Part shown: one piece after another, positions 6,478-14,725 of the stretch
How the letters are laid out: every line of letters begins with the position of its first letter
How positions within the stretch are numbered: position 1 is the stretch's first letter
Assembly: GCF_902825155.1 (NCBI RefSeq)
Contig: NZ_CADEAG010000006.1
Span: 1-64,000 of the forward strand
Reading direction: 5' to 3'
DNA: 64,000 bases
Source: Bartonella taylorii 8TBB
GTDB taxonomy: Bacteria > Pseudomonadota > Alphaproteobacteria > Rhizobiales > Rhizobiaceae
Program-made: the position numbers and the translations under genes
The notes under the pieces: generated by a model
Seen by the model: the letters and a program-made list of their open reading frames with translations, nothing else
What the model was told of the DNA's origin: nothing
The model's database searches: none

Positions 6478-7101
6478 ATGGAACAAAGAACAGCAGAATG
6501 GTTTCAAGCACGCTTGGGTAAAGTCACCGCTTCTAATGTTTACAACGTAATCAGTAAGACAGCTAAAGGATTGCCTACAAACAAATATGAAGACTACAAA
6601 ATCAAACTCATTACAGAGCGCCTAATAGAAGGAATAAGCCAATCTTATACAACACCAGCTATGCAATGGGGTATTGAACATGAGGATGATGCCTTGAAAG
6701 AATATGCATTCATTTATGACACAGAGGTCACAAGGTGCGGGTTTATCCAACACCCAAAAATGAAAATGGCGGGTGCAAGTCCTGATGGGTTCATTGGTGA
6801 TGACGGTTTAGTTGAAGTTAAATGTCCACAATCAACCACGCATTTGCGCTTCTTTATGGATGGCAAAATCAAACCTGAATATATCGCACAAATGCAATTC
6901 CAAATGGCATGTACAGGACGCAAATGGTGTCATTTCATGAGCTATAATCCAAACTTTGTAGGCAGATCTACTGGTTTGAGAATGAAAATCAAACGTGTCA
7001 ACCGTGATGAGAAACACATTGAAGAGATTAATAAAGCGGTCGAAATCTTTTTAGGGGAAATAGAACAAGAGATGCAAAAGATTTTGGCAAAAGCCGCTTA
7101 A
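6478..7101 (+). CDS. YqaJ/lambda-type exonuclease
   Basis: A 207-residue nuclease that makes single-stranded ends for recombination. It begins EQRTAEWFQARLGKVTASN, the usual opening of YqaJ viral recombinases. The metal-binding residues are visible: D103 in GASPDGF, and E113 and K115 in VEVKCPQ. Q-x-Q-M-A-C-T follows as in relatives. It is translationally coupled to the ERF gene, with one base between them. A GC-rich hairpin follows the stop. Confidence 0.92.
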   Translation: MEQRTAEWFQARLGKVTASNVYNVISKTAKGLPTNKYEDYKIKLITERLIEGISQSYTTPAMQWGIEHEDDALKEYAFIYDTEVTRCGFIQHPKMKMAGASPDGFIGDDGLVEVKCPQSTTHLRFFMDGKIKPEYIAQMQFQMACTGRKWCHFMSYNPNFVGRSTGLRMKIKRVNRDEKHIEEINKAVEIFLGEIEQEMQKILAKAA

Positions 7102-7107
7102 ACCTAT

Positions 7108-7135
7108 GGGGGTGCTCTCTCCTCCCAGCACCCCC
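7108..7135 (+). terminator. GC-rich hairpin after the exonuclease gene
   Basis: GGGGGTGCT, ten-base loop, AGCACCCCC: a perfect 9-bp stem seven bases after the stop. No T run follows (GCCCTTTCC), so it may be a Rho-assisted terminator or an mRNA-stabilising 3' hairpin that separates the recombination pair from the following gene. Confidence 0.5.
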
Positions 7136-7162
7136 GCCCTTTCCTAACAACTTTTAAGTAAT

Positions 7163-7187
7163 GCATGATTCACGCTACGGGTGGATT
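7163..7187 (+). repeat. Repeated leader element, copy 2
   Basis: GCATGATTCACGC followed by TACGGGTGGATT, 24 bases before the ATG at 7212. One arm base differs from the other copies but can still pair as G-T in RNA. It shares a CAACTTTTAA stretch just upstream with copy 3. Confidence 0.55.
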
Positions 7188-7211
7188 GTGCGCAAATCAA
7201 GGAAATAAACC

Positions 7212-7757
7212 ATGGAAAAGAAATATGAACTGACAGATGAAACAATCGAAGTTGGGCGCAAAACGCTCCGCCGCATTCGTGCATTGAGAGATTTGGGGGA
7301 CGTCAAGCAAGGTGATCTTGGCGGCTATATCGAGAAAGAAGACAACCTATCGCATCATGGTAATTGCTGGATTGGGGGTTATGCCAAGGTTTATGATGAT
7401 GCTAAGGTTTACGAAAATGCACAAGTTTACGGTTATGCACATGTTTACGACAATTCTCGTATTTATGGCAAAGCAGAAGTTTTCGATGAACCATGCATTT
7501 ACGGTCATGCAGAAGTTTACGGTGATGCATATATTTGCGGTGAACCGCACGTTTTTGATAATGCAGAAGTTTATGGCAATGCACAAGTTTACGGTGAGGT
7601 ATATATTTACGATAGGGCGCGTGTTTATGGCAATGCGCATGTTTACGGTGATGCGCGTGTTTACGGTCATGCAAAAATTTACGGTGAAGCATGTGTATGT
7701 TGGGACAACTGGATTGATGACGATAAAAGAATCTCAACTAGAGAAAAAACCAGATGA
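7212..7757 (+). CDS. Repetitive beta-helix-like protein
   Basis: A 181-residue protein. After a 50-residue head (KKYELTDETIEVGRKTLRRI, then GGYIEKEDNLSHHGNCWIGG) it consists of about 20 six-residue repeats of the type x-A-x-V-Y-G/D (AKVYDD, AQVYGY, AEVYGD, ARVYGH and so on, residues 55-165). A six-residue period with a small residue and a valine or isoleucine is the signature of left-handed parallel beta helices, as in hexapeptide-repeat proteins. Similar repeat proteins occur in phages of Rhizobiales, with no clear function known to me. The DNA repeat also opens antisense frames, which are artefacts. Confidence 0.65.
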   Translation: MEKKYELTDETIEVGRKTLRRIRALRDLGDVKQGDLGGYIEKEDNLSHHGNCWIGGYAKVYDDAKVYENAQVYGYAHVYDNSRIYGKAEVFDEPCIYGHAEVYGDAYICGEPHVFDNAEVYGNAQVYGEVYIYDRARVYGNAHVYGDARVYGHAKIYGEACVCWDNWIDDDKRISTREKTR

Positions 7758-7830
7758 GAAAATACGAACGACTAGTCTTATAGTATCTCTATAAGCCGTT
7801 TCTAACTCCACAAACAACTTTTAAACACCA

Positions 7831-7855
7831 GCGTGATTCACGCCACGGGTGAATT
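7831..7855 (+). repeat. Repeated leader element, copy 3
   Basis: GCGTGATTCACGC followed by CACGGGTGAATT, 25 bases before the ATG at 7881. It is the best match to the consensus of the three copies and precedes the small gene coupled to the integrase, so integrase expression may answer to the same signal as recombination genes. Confidence 0.6.
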
Positions 7856-7880
7856 ACATCTAAAATGAAGGGGAATAAAC

Positions 7881-8129
7881 ATGCCACACCGCCCACCTAC
7901 TATCACGCAACCAGCTATTGCTCGTGCTTTAAGAGAAGCTAAAAAACAAGGATGCGAATTAATAGAAATCAAACCTACAGGGGAATTATTGATTCATATC
8001 AATAAAACCATAACACCAACAACGACAGATAATACTTATAGCATTGATGATTTTCCACCGCTTGAAAATGAACAAGAAGACTACGAGACCAGCAAAAGCT
8101 GCCCCTCTGTCGACGGTATAAAGTTTTAG
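7881..8129 (+). CDS. Small integrase-associated protein
   Basis: An 82-residue protein whose stop lies two bases before the integrase start, so the two are surely cotranscribed. The N-terminal half (ITQPAIARALREAKKQGC, then IEIKPTGELLIHI) is a helix followed by a short beta hairpin; the second half is acidic and probably disordered. Proteins of this kind commonly precede tyrosine integrases in rhizobial prophages. A role as excisionase or integrase partner is plausible but not shown. AAGGGG lies before the ATG. Confidence 0.65.
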   Translation: MPHRPPTITQPAIARALREAKKQGCELIEIKPTGELLIHINKTITPTTTDNTYSIDDFPPLENEQEDYETSKSCPSVDGIKF

Positions 8130-8131
8130 CC

Positions 8132-9169
8132 ATGCCAAAACGCCGTCCACCGCATCTTGTTCGTGAACGTACACGCCATGGTAAAGTTATATGGTATGTA
8201 CGTATTGGTCATGGACCACGGTTTCGGATTGAAGGAACCTATGGAACGCAAGAGTTTGTTGACAATTATACGCTGGCTATTAAACAAGCGCAAAATGGCT
8301 CCTCCAAAACAAAGAGGCGTACCAGACTCACAGAAGGGTCTTTCGATTGGTTGTTGCATCGGTATTTACAAAGCATGCAATGGCATAATCAATCAGAATC
8401 TACTAAAAAAGTTAAATATCGAATTCTGAATAATGTTTCTAAACATATCGGTGATCGTGCATATAAAAGCATAAACAAACAACACATTCTTGACGCAGTA
8501 GAAAGAAGACGAGAGACTCCCGCAGCAGCAAGACATTTTTTAACGGCTTTAAATGGTCTTTTCAATTGGGCAGTTGATAACGATCTTTTAAATAGAAATC
8601 CTGCTTTTAATATAAAGCCGCCAAAATCCTTTAACGCAGAAGGGTTCATACCATGGTTAGAAGAAGATATTGATAAATATTATTACCGTTGGTCACATGG
8701 TACACATGAACGTGTATGGATTGACGTTCTTCTTTATACAGGCTTGCGCCGTGGTGATGCCGTTCGTATCGGCTGGAAAGATGTCAAAGATAATATCATT
8801 TATCTCAAAACAGAAAAGAGCCAATTTAAAACAGATGTTTTTCTTCCTATTTTACCAGAACTAGAGGAAACCCTTAAAATTGGTCCCATAGGTAATGAAA
8901 CATTTATTTGCGGTAAAGAAGGTAAAAAACTGACCAAAGAAAGTTTTGGTAATCTGTTTCGTAAAGCTTGTAATGCAGCAGGTATTAAAAAATCAGCGCA
9001 CGGATTGCGAAAATTAGCAGCAACACGTGCAGCAAATGCAGGCGCGACAGTTTCGCAAATGAAAGCGCTTTTTGGCTGGACAGAAGATAACATGGCATCC
9101 CTTTATACCAAAACAGCTGATAGAAAACGCCTTGCAATAGAAGCAATCAAAAAACTTCAAAAAAGTTAG
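8132..9169 (+). CDS. int: Tyrosine-type phage integrase
   Basis: A 345-residue tyrosine recombinase that would insert and excise the island. The N-terminal arm and SAM-like core-binding domain span about residues 60-160, and the catalytic domain follows from about 170. The catalytic set is complete: R206 in TGLRRGD, a lysine near 229-234, H290 and R293 in HGLRK, W316 in the histidine/tryptophan position, and Y325 in ASLYTKT. The nearby tRNA-Gln gene, with its 3' end facing this gene, is the probable attachment site. The gene appears intact. Confidence 0.95.
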   Translation: MPKRRPPHLVRERTRHGKVIWYVRIGHGPRFRIEGTYGTQEFVDNYTLAIKQAQNGSSKTKRRTRLTEGSFDWLLHRYLQSMQWHNQSESTKKVKYRILNNVSKHIGDRAYKSINKQHILDAVERRRETPAAARHFLTALNGLFNWAVDNDLLNRNPAFNIKPPKSFNAEGFIPWLEEDIDKYYYRWSHGTHERVWIDVLLYTGLRRGDAVRIGWKDVKDNIIYLKTEKSQFKTDVFLPILPELEETLKIGPIGNETFICGKEGKKLTKESFGNLFRKACNAAGIKKSAHGLRKLAATRAANAGATVSQMKALFGWTEDNMASLYTKTADRKRLAIEAIKKLQKS

Positions 9170-9225
9170 GGGCATGGTTGACAGTAAGAAAACAAACCAA
9201 AGCCCCGTAAAAATTATGAACGCAA

Positions 9226-9525
9226 TCAAAGCGGTGTTTGAGGTGCATCAGAAACCAGAGGAGAAATAGGTGGTTGTGTCTGTTGCATTGCTTGCCATAA
9301 ATTATAATTCGTTTGCATATCCAGCCAAAATTTTGCTTTACTAAAACCAGCTAATTCTAATTTCACTGCAAGTTCGGTACTCATAGAGGCATGTCCGTTA
9401 ATCACTCTTGATAGAGAAGCTCTTGTCATATGGAGATGATCAGCTAACTTTTGTATTGTTATCCCCATTTCTTCTAAGAAAGCTACTTTTAGAACTTCGC
9501 CCGGATGTGCGGGGTTATGCATCAT
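9226..9525 (-). CDS. higA: HigA-type antitoxin (XRE family)
   Basis: A 99-residue antitoxin with the HigA opening (NPAHPGEVLKVAFLEEMGIT), then a helix-turn-helix (IQKLADHLHMTRASLSRVINGH) and MSTELAVKLELAGFSKAKFWLDMQ. HigA binds its toxin and represses its own operon. The toxin gene lies directly upstream on the same strand, ending 18 bases before this start, which is the usual higBA order. Here the toxin frame is broken, while this gene is intact, so it now has only a regulator role or none. Confidence 0.9.
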   Translation of the reverse strand: MMHNPAHPGEVLKVAFLEEMGITIQKLADHLHMTRASLSRVINGHASMSTELAVKLELAGFSKAKFWLDMQTNYNLWQAMQQTQPPISPLVSDAPQTPL

Positions 9526-9543
9526 TTGTTTTCGTTCCTTTCA

Positions 9544-9824
9544 TCAATGGTAATCTTGATAATCAACAAGCTCCACATCTGTTCCTATAAAGCGAAAAGT
9601 AACACGCCAATTTCCATTCACCCATATAGAATAGTATCCTGTAAGTTCACCTTTAAGAGGATGCATTTTAAAGGCAGGCGCTCTCAACATTTCAGGCATC
9701 GTAGCGCTTGTTAAAGCTGTCAAGATAACGCGTAATTTTTTACGTGATCTGGTCGAATAGCTTTTGTGGAACCTGTTGTATAAAATAACTTTAAGCCCTT
9801 ATGTTTAAAACTCACAATTGCCAT
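9544..9824 (-). pseudogene. higB: HigB-type toxin, frameshifted
   Basis: The frame from ATG 9824 reads as a RelE/HigB toxin (VSFKHKGLKLFYTTGSTKAI) but meets a stop after about 35 codons. In the next frame the rest of the toxin follows without interruption: KKLRVILTAL, MLRAPAFKMHPLKGELTG, YYSIWVNGNWRVTFRF, ending at the stop at 9544-9546. Joining the two needs one extra base around 9740, next to an A6 run, so a single-base deletion is the simplest explanation. The mRNA-cleaving toxin would not be made unless the ribosome shifts frame. A sequencing error at the A run cannot be excluded. Confidence 0.8.
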
Positions 9825-9835
9825 TACCGCCCCTT

Positions 9836-9877
9836 ATCGTATATCGTCACTATACGATCAACAAAAATAAGAGTCAA
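9836..9877 (-). promoter_or_regulatory. higBA promoter with overlapping operator palindrome
   Basis: On the minus strand, TTGACT (9872-9877), exactly 17 bases, and TATAGT (9849-9854) form a near-consensus promoter 25 bases before the higB start. An inverted repeat, ATCGTATA (9836-9843) with TATACGAT (9851-9858), overlaps the -10 box and is a natural operator for HigA. The site is intact although the toxin is not. Confidence 0.65.
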
Positions 9878-10016
9878 GCACCCTGCTAGCAAATCCAGTT
9901 ATCTAGATAATGAGTATAAGCTATAAAAAGTTAGGGATAAGTGGAAAATAAGTTAAAAGAATCAACGGAATCAAAATTCCCGAACTTTTATATAACCTAT
10001 TGATTTAATTAAATAT

Positions 10017-10091
10017 TGGCTGGGGTACCTGGATTCGAACCAGGGAATGCCGGTACCAAAAACCGGTGCCTTACCGCTTGGCTATACCCCA
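10017..10091 (-). tRNA. tRNA-Gln (anticodon TTG)
   Basis: The minus strand folds as a full cloverleaf: acceptor stem TGGGGTA with TACCCCA, D stem GCC with GGC, anticodon stem CCGGT with ACCGG around the loop TTTTGGT (anticodon TTG, glutamine), and T stem CCTGG with CCAGG around TTCGAAT. The discriminator base is G and CCA is encoded. The 3' end points toward the integrase and prophage genes, as expected for an integration target. Confidence 0.97.
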
Positions 10092-11067
10092 AAAGAAAAA
10101 TATGCTCACAGCCGTTTTTGCACCTTATAACGATTCCTGTGAATGTGCGCAATATCTGAAAATCAAAGCTTTTACTTTTTTATCATAAATTTTTGAAATC
10201 TTGTTAATACTGCACTGATGCAAAATTTCTCACAGATAACTTGTACTTGTTCATAACGCTAACACAAACAACAGCTATTTAACTATCCGTTATTTTGCAT
10301 TTTTCCGTATTTGGCTATTTTATTCATTCATTTAATGGTAGATAAATACAAATTTTGTTCTGTATCGATATATTTAATAGATTATCACGGGTTGCATTTT
10401 TTCTGATTTACTCAAACTCGAAACTCTTTACCTGAAACAGGCGAACAAAAGAGCTTTATGTGTTGATGATTTTTCATTCTTCAGTTTAAAAACAAGCTCT
10501 CTTCACTTATATACAGATTGGATAGATAATGCATATAATGAGCCTCTGGTGAAAAATCCCATTTTGATCAATATGTGCTAAACTTCCAATTATAATTGGA
10601 CTTATAACATGTTTTTAAAGTCAAGGCAAAAATCCATAGTATCTGCAAAAAATAACCGCTAGAATTTCGTTGCAGATACTGTGATAAAAACTGGGAAACA
10701 CTCATCTGCATAAGCCCGAAAAGACTTAGCAAAAATTGAAAGGATTTTGTGAGATATTTAAAGAAATATTTTAGGTAACAAAAACAAAGACTCACAGCTG
10801 TTTAAATTTACTTTTCATTCTTTAAAAAAGATAATTGTATTTTTTGTTAGTCTACATATGTAGAAAATTCTTCAAAAGCAGTAGTTATATAACCTAATGA
10901 TATTTTAATTTCTTAAGCGCACACATCCCCAAAAAGCACCTTCACGAAGAGATAATCATAAAAATTTATTAATACAAATAGGTATTCAACATTTGCTTTT
11001 ATATGCTGTAAATGGCAAATTAGGTTTGTGGAGTGAGCTTAACAATTAGAATCGAGGAGATTTTTAA
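10092..11067. other. Intergenic region between tRNA-Gln and sodB
   Basis: About 975 bp, AT-rich, with no convincing gene. A 75-codon minus-strand frame at 10568-10795 has low-complexity, phenylalanine-rich composition and no ribosome binding site, so I leave it out. One perfect 16-bp palindrome (TCCAATTATAATTGGA, 10585-10600) is the only clear structure. The last 60 bases should hold the sodB promoter, but no clear -35/-10 pair stands out. Confidence 0.5.
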
Positions 11068-11670
11068 ATGGCTTTTGAATTGGCCCCGTTGCCTTATGAT
11101 TATGATGCCCTTTCACCTTACATGTCACGTGAAACGCTTGAATATCATCATGATAAGCATCACCTCGCTTATCTTACCAATACCAATAATTTTGTAAAAG
11201 ATTTAGGCTTAGAAAATGAAAACCTTGAAACTATTGTAAAAAAAAGTTTTGGAAGCAATATTGGTTTGTTTAATAACGCAGCACAATACTATAATCATAA
11301 CCATTTCTGGCTTTGGATGAAAAAAGGTGGTGGTGGTCAAAAACTTCCTGAAAAATTAGCAAAAGCTATTGAAGCTGATCTAGGTGGTTATGATAAATTC
11401 CGTGCTGATTTTATTGCTACTGCCGTCGCACAATTTGGTTCTGGATGGGCATGGGTTGCTGTTAAAGATGGCAAACTTGAAATTATGAAAACGCCTAATG
11501 GTGAAAATCCTTTAGTGCACGATGCTCAGCCTATTTTGGGTGTCGATGTGTGGGAGCATTCCTATTACATTGATTATCGCAATGCACGCCCAAAATATCT
11601 CGAATCTTTTGTAGATCATTTAATTAATTGGGACTATGTTTTGAAACTTTATGAAGATTGTGGATTTTAA
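11068..11670 (+). CDS. sodB: Superoxide dismutase, iron type
   Basis: A 200-residue Fe-type superoxide dismutase that converts superoxide to oxygen and hydrogen peroxide. The metal ligands are visible: H27 (EYHHDKHH), H77 (NHNHFW), D160 and H164 (DVWEHSYY). Q73 in AAQYYNH, together with the overall motif set, points to the iron-using branch. No signal peptide is present, so it is cytoplasmic. GAGGAG precedes the ATG. The gene stands alone and ends at a bidirectional terminator shared with the convergent ptrB gene. Confidence 0.95.
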   Translation: MAFELAPLPYDYDALSPYMSRETLEYHHDKHHLAYLTNTNNFVKDLGLENENLETIVKKSFGSNIGLFNNAAQYYNHNHFWLWMKKGGGGQKLPEKLAKAIEADLGGYDKFRADFIATAVAQFGSGWAWVAVKDGKLEIMKTPNGENPLVHDAQPILGVDVWEHSYYIDYRNARPKYLESFVDHLINWDYVLKLYEDCGF

Positions 11671-11685
11671 GCTTAGCTCTTTATT

Positions 11686-11729
11686 AAAGGCTCCACAATC
11701 TCATGAATGATTGGAGCCTTTCAAAAAAA
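11686..11729. terminator. Bidirectional terminator between sodB and ptrB
   Basis: AAAGGCTCCA (11686-11695) pairs with TGGAGCCTTT (11712-11721). On the plus strand a TTT ends the stem; on the minus strand a run of eight T residues precedes the stem base instead of following it, so termination is better defined for sodB than for ptrB. Confidence 0.6.
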
Positions 11730-11740
11730 ATAAAGATGTT

Positions 11741-13837
11741 TTAATGAGGAGCTGTTTTTTTTGCTACTTTTAGGATGTACGCATAGATATATGCAGCTTC
11801 TTCTAACTTTGAAAAACGTCCGGCTGCACCTGCATGACCTGAGTCCATATTAATGCGCAATAAAATTACATTATCGTCTGTTTTTAGGTCTCGTAATTTT
11901 GCCACCCATTTCGCAGGCTCCCAGTAAGTTACACGAGGATCTGTTAATCCTGCGATCACAAGCAGAGGGGGATATTTTTGAGCTTTGACGTTATCATAGG
12001 GTGAATAAGAGGCGATAAGATTATAATCTTCTTCTGATTCAAGAGGATTCCCCCATTCCGGCCATTCTGGAGGCGTTAATGGTAATGAAGCATCTAACAT
12101 GGTAGTTAAAACATCCACAAAAGGCACATTTGCTACGATTCCAGCAAAATCCTGCGGAGCTATATTGGCAATAACTCCCATCAACATCCCTCCTGCTGAG
12201 CCACCATGAGCAATGAGTCGGTCATGGGACGTGAATTTATTGTTTACAAGGTAGCGCCCACAAGCAATAAAATCCGTAAATGTATTGTATTTAAAGAGGT
12301 GTTTTCCTTTCTCATACCATTCAACTCCCTTTTCTTTCCCTCCACGAATATGAGCAATGGCATAAATAAAACCTCTGTTAACCAAAGAAAGTGCATTGCT
12401 ATTAAAACTGGCTGGAATGGAGATTCCATAGGCGCCATAACCGTAAAGCAAACAAGGTGCACTACCATCAAGAACAGTAGTTTTGTGATAAAAAAGCGAA
12501 ATAGGGATTTTCTCGCCATCGTCTGCACTAGCTGTAATACGTCGTGTTACATACTCATCTTTATTATGCCCAGAGGGAATTATTTGCGTTTTTAAAAGCA
12601 TTCGTTTGCGACTTTTCATCTTATAGTCAAACACTTGATCAGGGGTTGTCATAGATGAATAGGAAAAGCGAATGGTTTGGCTGTTATATTCTGCAGCACC
12701 TTGTAGACCTAAAGAATAAGCATCTTCTGTAAAAGCAATGGAATGAATCTGTTTAGTGATACGCTCCATTACTTTTATACGAGGAAGCCCCTCAAAATGT
12801 TCGAGCCAGATAAGAAAATCTTGATATGCATCATGGGATAATATCAAACGTCCAAGCTGATGCGGTACAAGTTCAGACCAATTTTCTGATTGTGGAGATG
12901 TGTAAGGCGCTACCATAATCTTGAAATCTTTTGCGTTATCTAGATTGGTCAGAATATAAAAAACATCACCACCTTCTGTAAGTGAATACTCAATACCTTT
13001 TTGTCGTTTCCGTACACATTGAGGAACACTGAGAGGCACTGCAGCAGGGATCAACCAAATCTCTGACGTTTCATGATCATGAATATTGATATAAACTACA
13101 TCATTAAGTTTAGAACCGCTTACGTGTAAAAAAAATCCTGGATTATCTTCACGAAAAATAAGCTTATCTTGCGATTGATCGGTGTTTAATCGGTGATAAT
13201 AAAGTTCAGAAGGCCGGTGGTTTTCATCCATCTTAGTATAAAAAAAACCTTCAGAATTAGCATCCCACACAATCTGTCCGGACATATCAGTAATGGTGTC
13301 TATACAGTCAGATAATGTTTCCAAATTACGAATTTTAGCTTTGTAGAATTCTGATCCTTTGTCATCGTAGGTCCATACAACATGTGTATGATCAGGAGAT
13401 TCTTGAACTGAACCAAAATTGAAATATTCTTTGCCTTCAGCCAAAGCATCACCATTAAGGTAAATGTTTTTTTCTCCGCCATTCCTTGGTGTACGAAAAT
13501 AATGTGGTTGTTGACCTCCTGTAACATAAGAGAAACCGTAAGCAAAAGGGCCATGCTTTATAGGAACGGAACTATCATTCTCTTGGATGCGGCTTTTCAT
13601 TTCGGCAAAAAGCAAATCTTGTAATGGCTTTGTATCAGCCATTTGATCAGCCTGATAAGCATTTTCCTTTTCAAGATGATGTCTAATGTTTTCGTTAAGA
13701 CAGTTAGGATTCTTAAAAACCTCTTGCCAATTAGATGCACGTAGCCAATGATAAGGATCATCACGACAAATACCGTGATATATTTCTTTATGAATGGTTT
13801 TGGATGCTTTAGGTGGAATTACAAAAGAGCGAGTCAT
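11741..13837 (-). CDS. ptrB: Oligopeptidase B (S9A serine peptidase)
   Basis: A 698-residue cytoplasmic serine peptidase that cuts short peptides after lysine or arginine. The N-terminal 400 or so residues form the beta-propeller gate (repeating segments such as YHWLRASNW, DHTHVVWTYDD). The C-terminal alpha/beta-hydrolase domain carries the triad S547 (GGSAGG), D633 (GLTDPRV) and H668 (DSGHAG). Length and motif spacing match known oligopeptidase B proteins closely. There is no signal peptide. It is transcribed alone, convergent with sodB. Confidence 0.93.
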   Translation of the reverse strand: MTRSFVIPPKASKTIHKEIYHGICRDDPYHWLRASNWQEVFKNPNCLNENIRHHLEKENAYQADQMADTKPLQDLLFAEMKSRIQENDSSVPIKHGPFAYGFSYVTGGQQPHYFRTPRNGGEKNIYLNGDALAEGKEYFNFGSVQESPDHTHVVWTYDDKGSEFYKAKIRNLETLSDCIDTITDMSGQIVWDANSEGFFYTKMDENHRPSELYYHRLNTDQSQDKLIFREDNPGFFLHVSGSKLNDVVYINIHDHETSEIWLIPAAVPLSVPQCVRKRQKGIEYSLTEGGDVFYILTNLDNAKDFKIMVAPYTSPQSENWSELVPHQLGRLILSHDAYQDFLIWLEHFEGLPRIKVMERITKQIHSIAFTEDAYSLGLQGAAEYNSQTIRFSYSSMTTPDQVFDYKMKSRKRMLLKTQIIPSGHNKDEYVTRRITASADDGEKIPISLFYHKTTVLDGSAPCLLYGYGAYGISIPASFNSNALSLVNRGFIYAIAHIRGGKEKGVEWYEKGKHLFKYNTFTDFIACGRYLVNNKFTSHDRLIAHGGSAGGMLMGVIANIAPQDFAGIVANVPFVDVLTTMLDASLPLTPPEWPEWGNPLESEEDYNLIASYSPYDNVKAQKYPPLLVIAGLTDPRVTYWEPAKWVAKLRDLKTDDNVILLRINMDSGHAGAAGRFSKLEEAAYIYAYILKVAKKTAPH

Positions 13838-14725
13838 ACACGATCCTATATAAAAGATATTAATGGTTTTGTTTATATGTTAGAATCACATCACTTATAC
13901 AAGTCCGTCAATCTGGAATTTTCGCTCACTTAAAAAATATAGCTGCAATAGTTTCCACAATGACATCCTGCACTTTTATTTATCGCATATCATAGGTATT
14001 GCCTTCTATACGTGTAATGCTGCTTTTGTAAAATAGGCCAAGAAAATAAGGCGATTTTGTAGCAAAATTGAATTTTTCTTCAAACAGTAGAAATGGTCTT
14101 TGGATATATACAATAAAATTTATTTTATGAATATATATATAACATTGCTATTACGGAATGTAAATTAAAAGAATTTAATGTTCCATGATGATACGTTGTT
14201 ATTTATTAATCAACAATATTATATGTATATTACATATAATATGATTTTTTATTCTATAAAATGCATTTTTTTTAATTTAAGAAATATCTATTATAATTTT
14301 TATATTTAATAATACGCTATCATGGTACAAAGTTAAAATGAATAATAAATTATGAAATAAAAATATTAATTTATATATAATATTTTTATATTTAATAGTT
14401 TTATTTATATATTCTATACAAAATAAATAACTTTATGCTATATTAGATTTTACATTTGTGATATATTTTATTTTGTGCATGATCTTTTATAGAATAAGAC
14501 CATATTCCAACAGGTAATAAATTAGCTTTTCTTATTGAATATTATGACTAAAAAGAGGTGTTTATTTGATTTTTTTGTGTTTTTGCAATTTTATAGAATA
14601 ATTGAATTGACAAAAAAGATTTTTGTACAATATGAAACCTACGTGCATGCGATCTCTTTGTATCATGAGTATATATGCCGTATCTCGATTTTAAATTACT
14701 CAATTTTAAATTAAAGGAAACAAGA
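13838..14725. other. AT-rich region upstream of mucR
   Basis: About 890 bp with no convincing gene; 14090-14530 is almost pure A and T. A perfect 12-bp-arm inverted repeat (ATATTATATGTA, TAT, TACATATAATAT; 14216-14242) is followed by a T6 run, so it would form a hairpin terminator on the plus strand, although no gene precedes it. MucR-family proteins bind AT-rich DNA and repress their own gene, so this may be an extended binding region, by inference. Confidence 0.5.

Noticed and set aside
7312-7794. Open frames on both strands across the repetitive gene (for example minus 7347-7670 and 7402-7737).
   Set aside because: They arise because the near-perfect 18-bp DNA repeat lacks stops in other frames; the encoded M/F/N/H-rich repeats are not protein-like and lack ribosome binding sites.
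10568-10795. 75-codon minus-strand frame between tRNA-Gln and sodB.
   Set aside because: Low complexity, F/L/S-rich, no ribosome binding site, no family resemblance.
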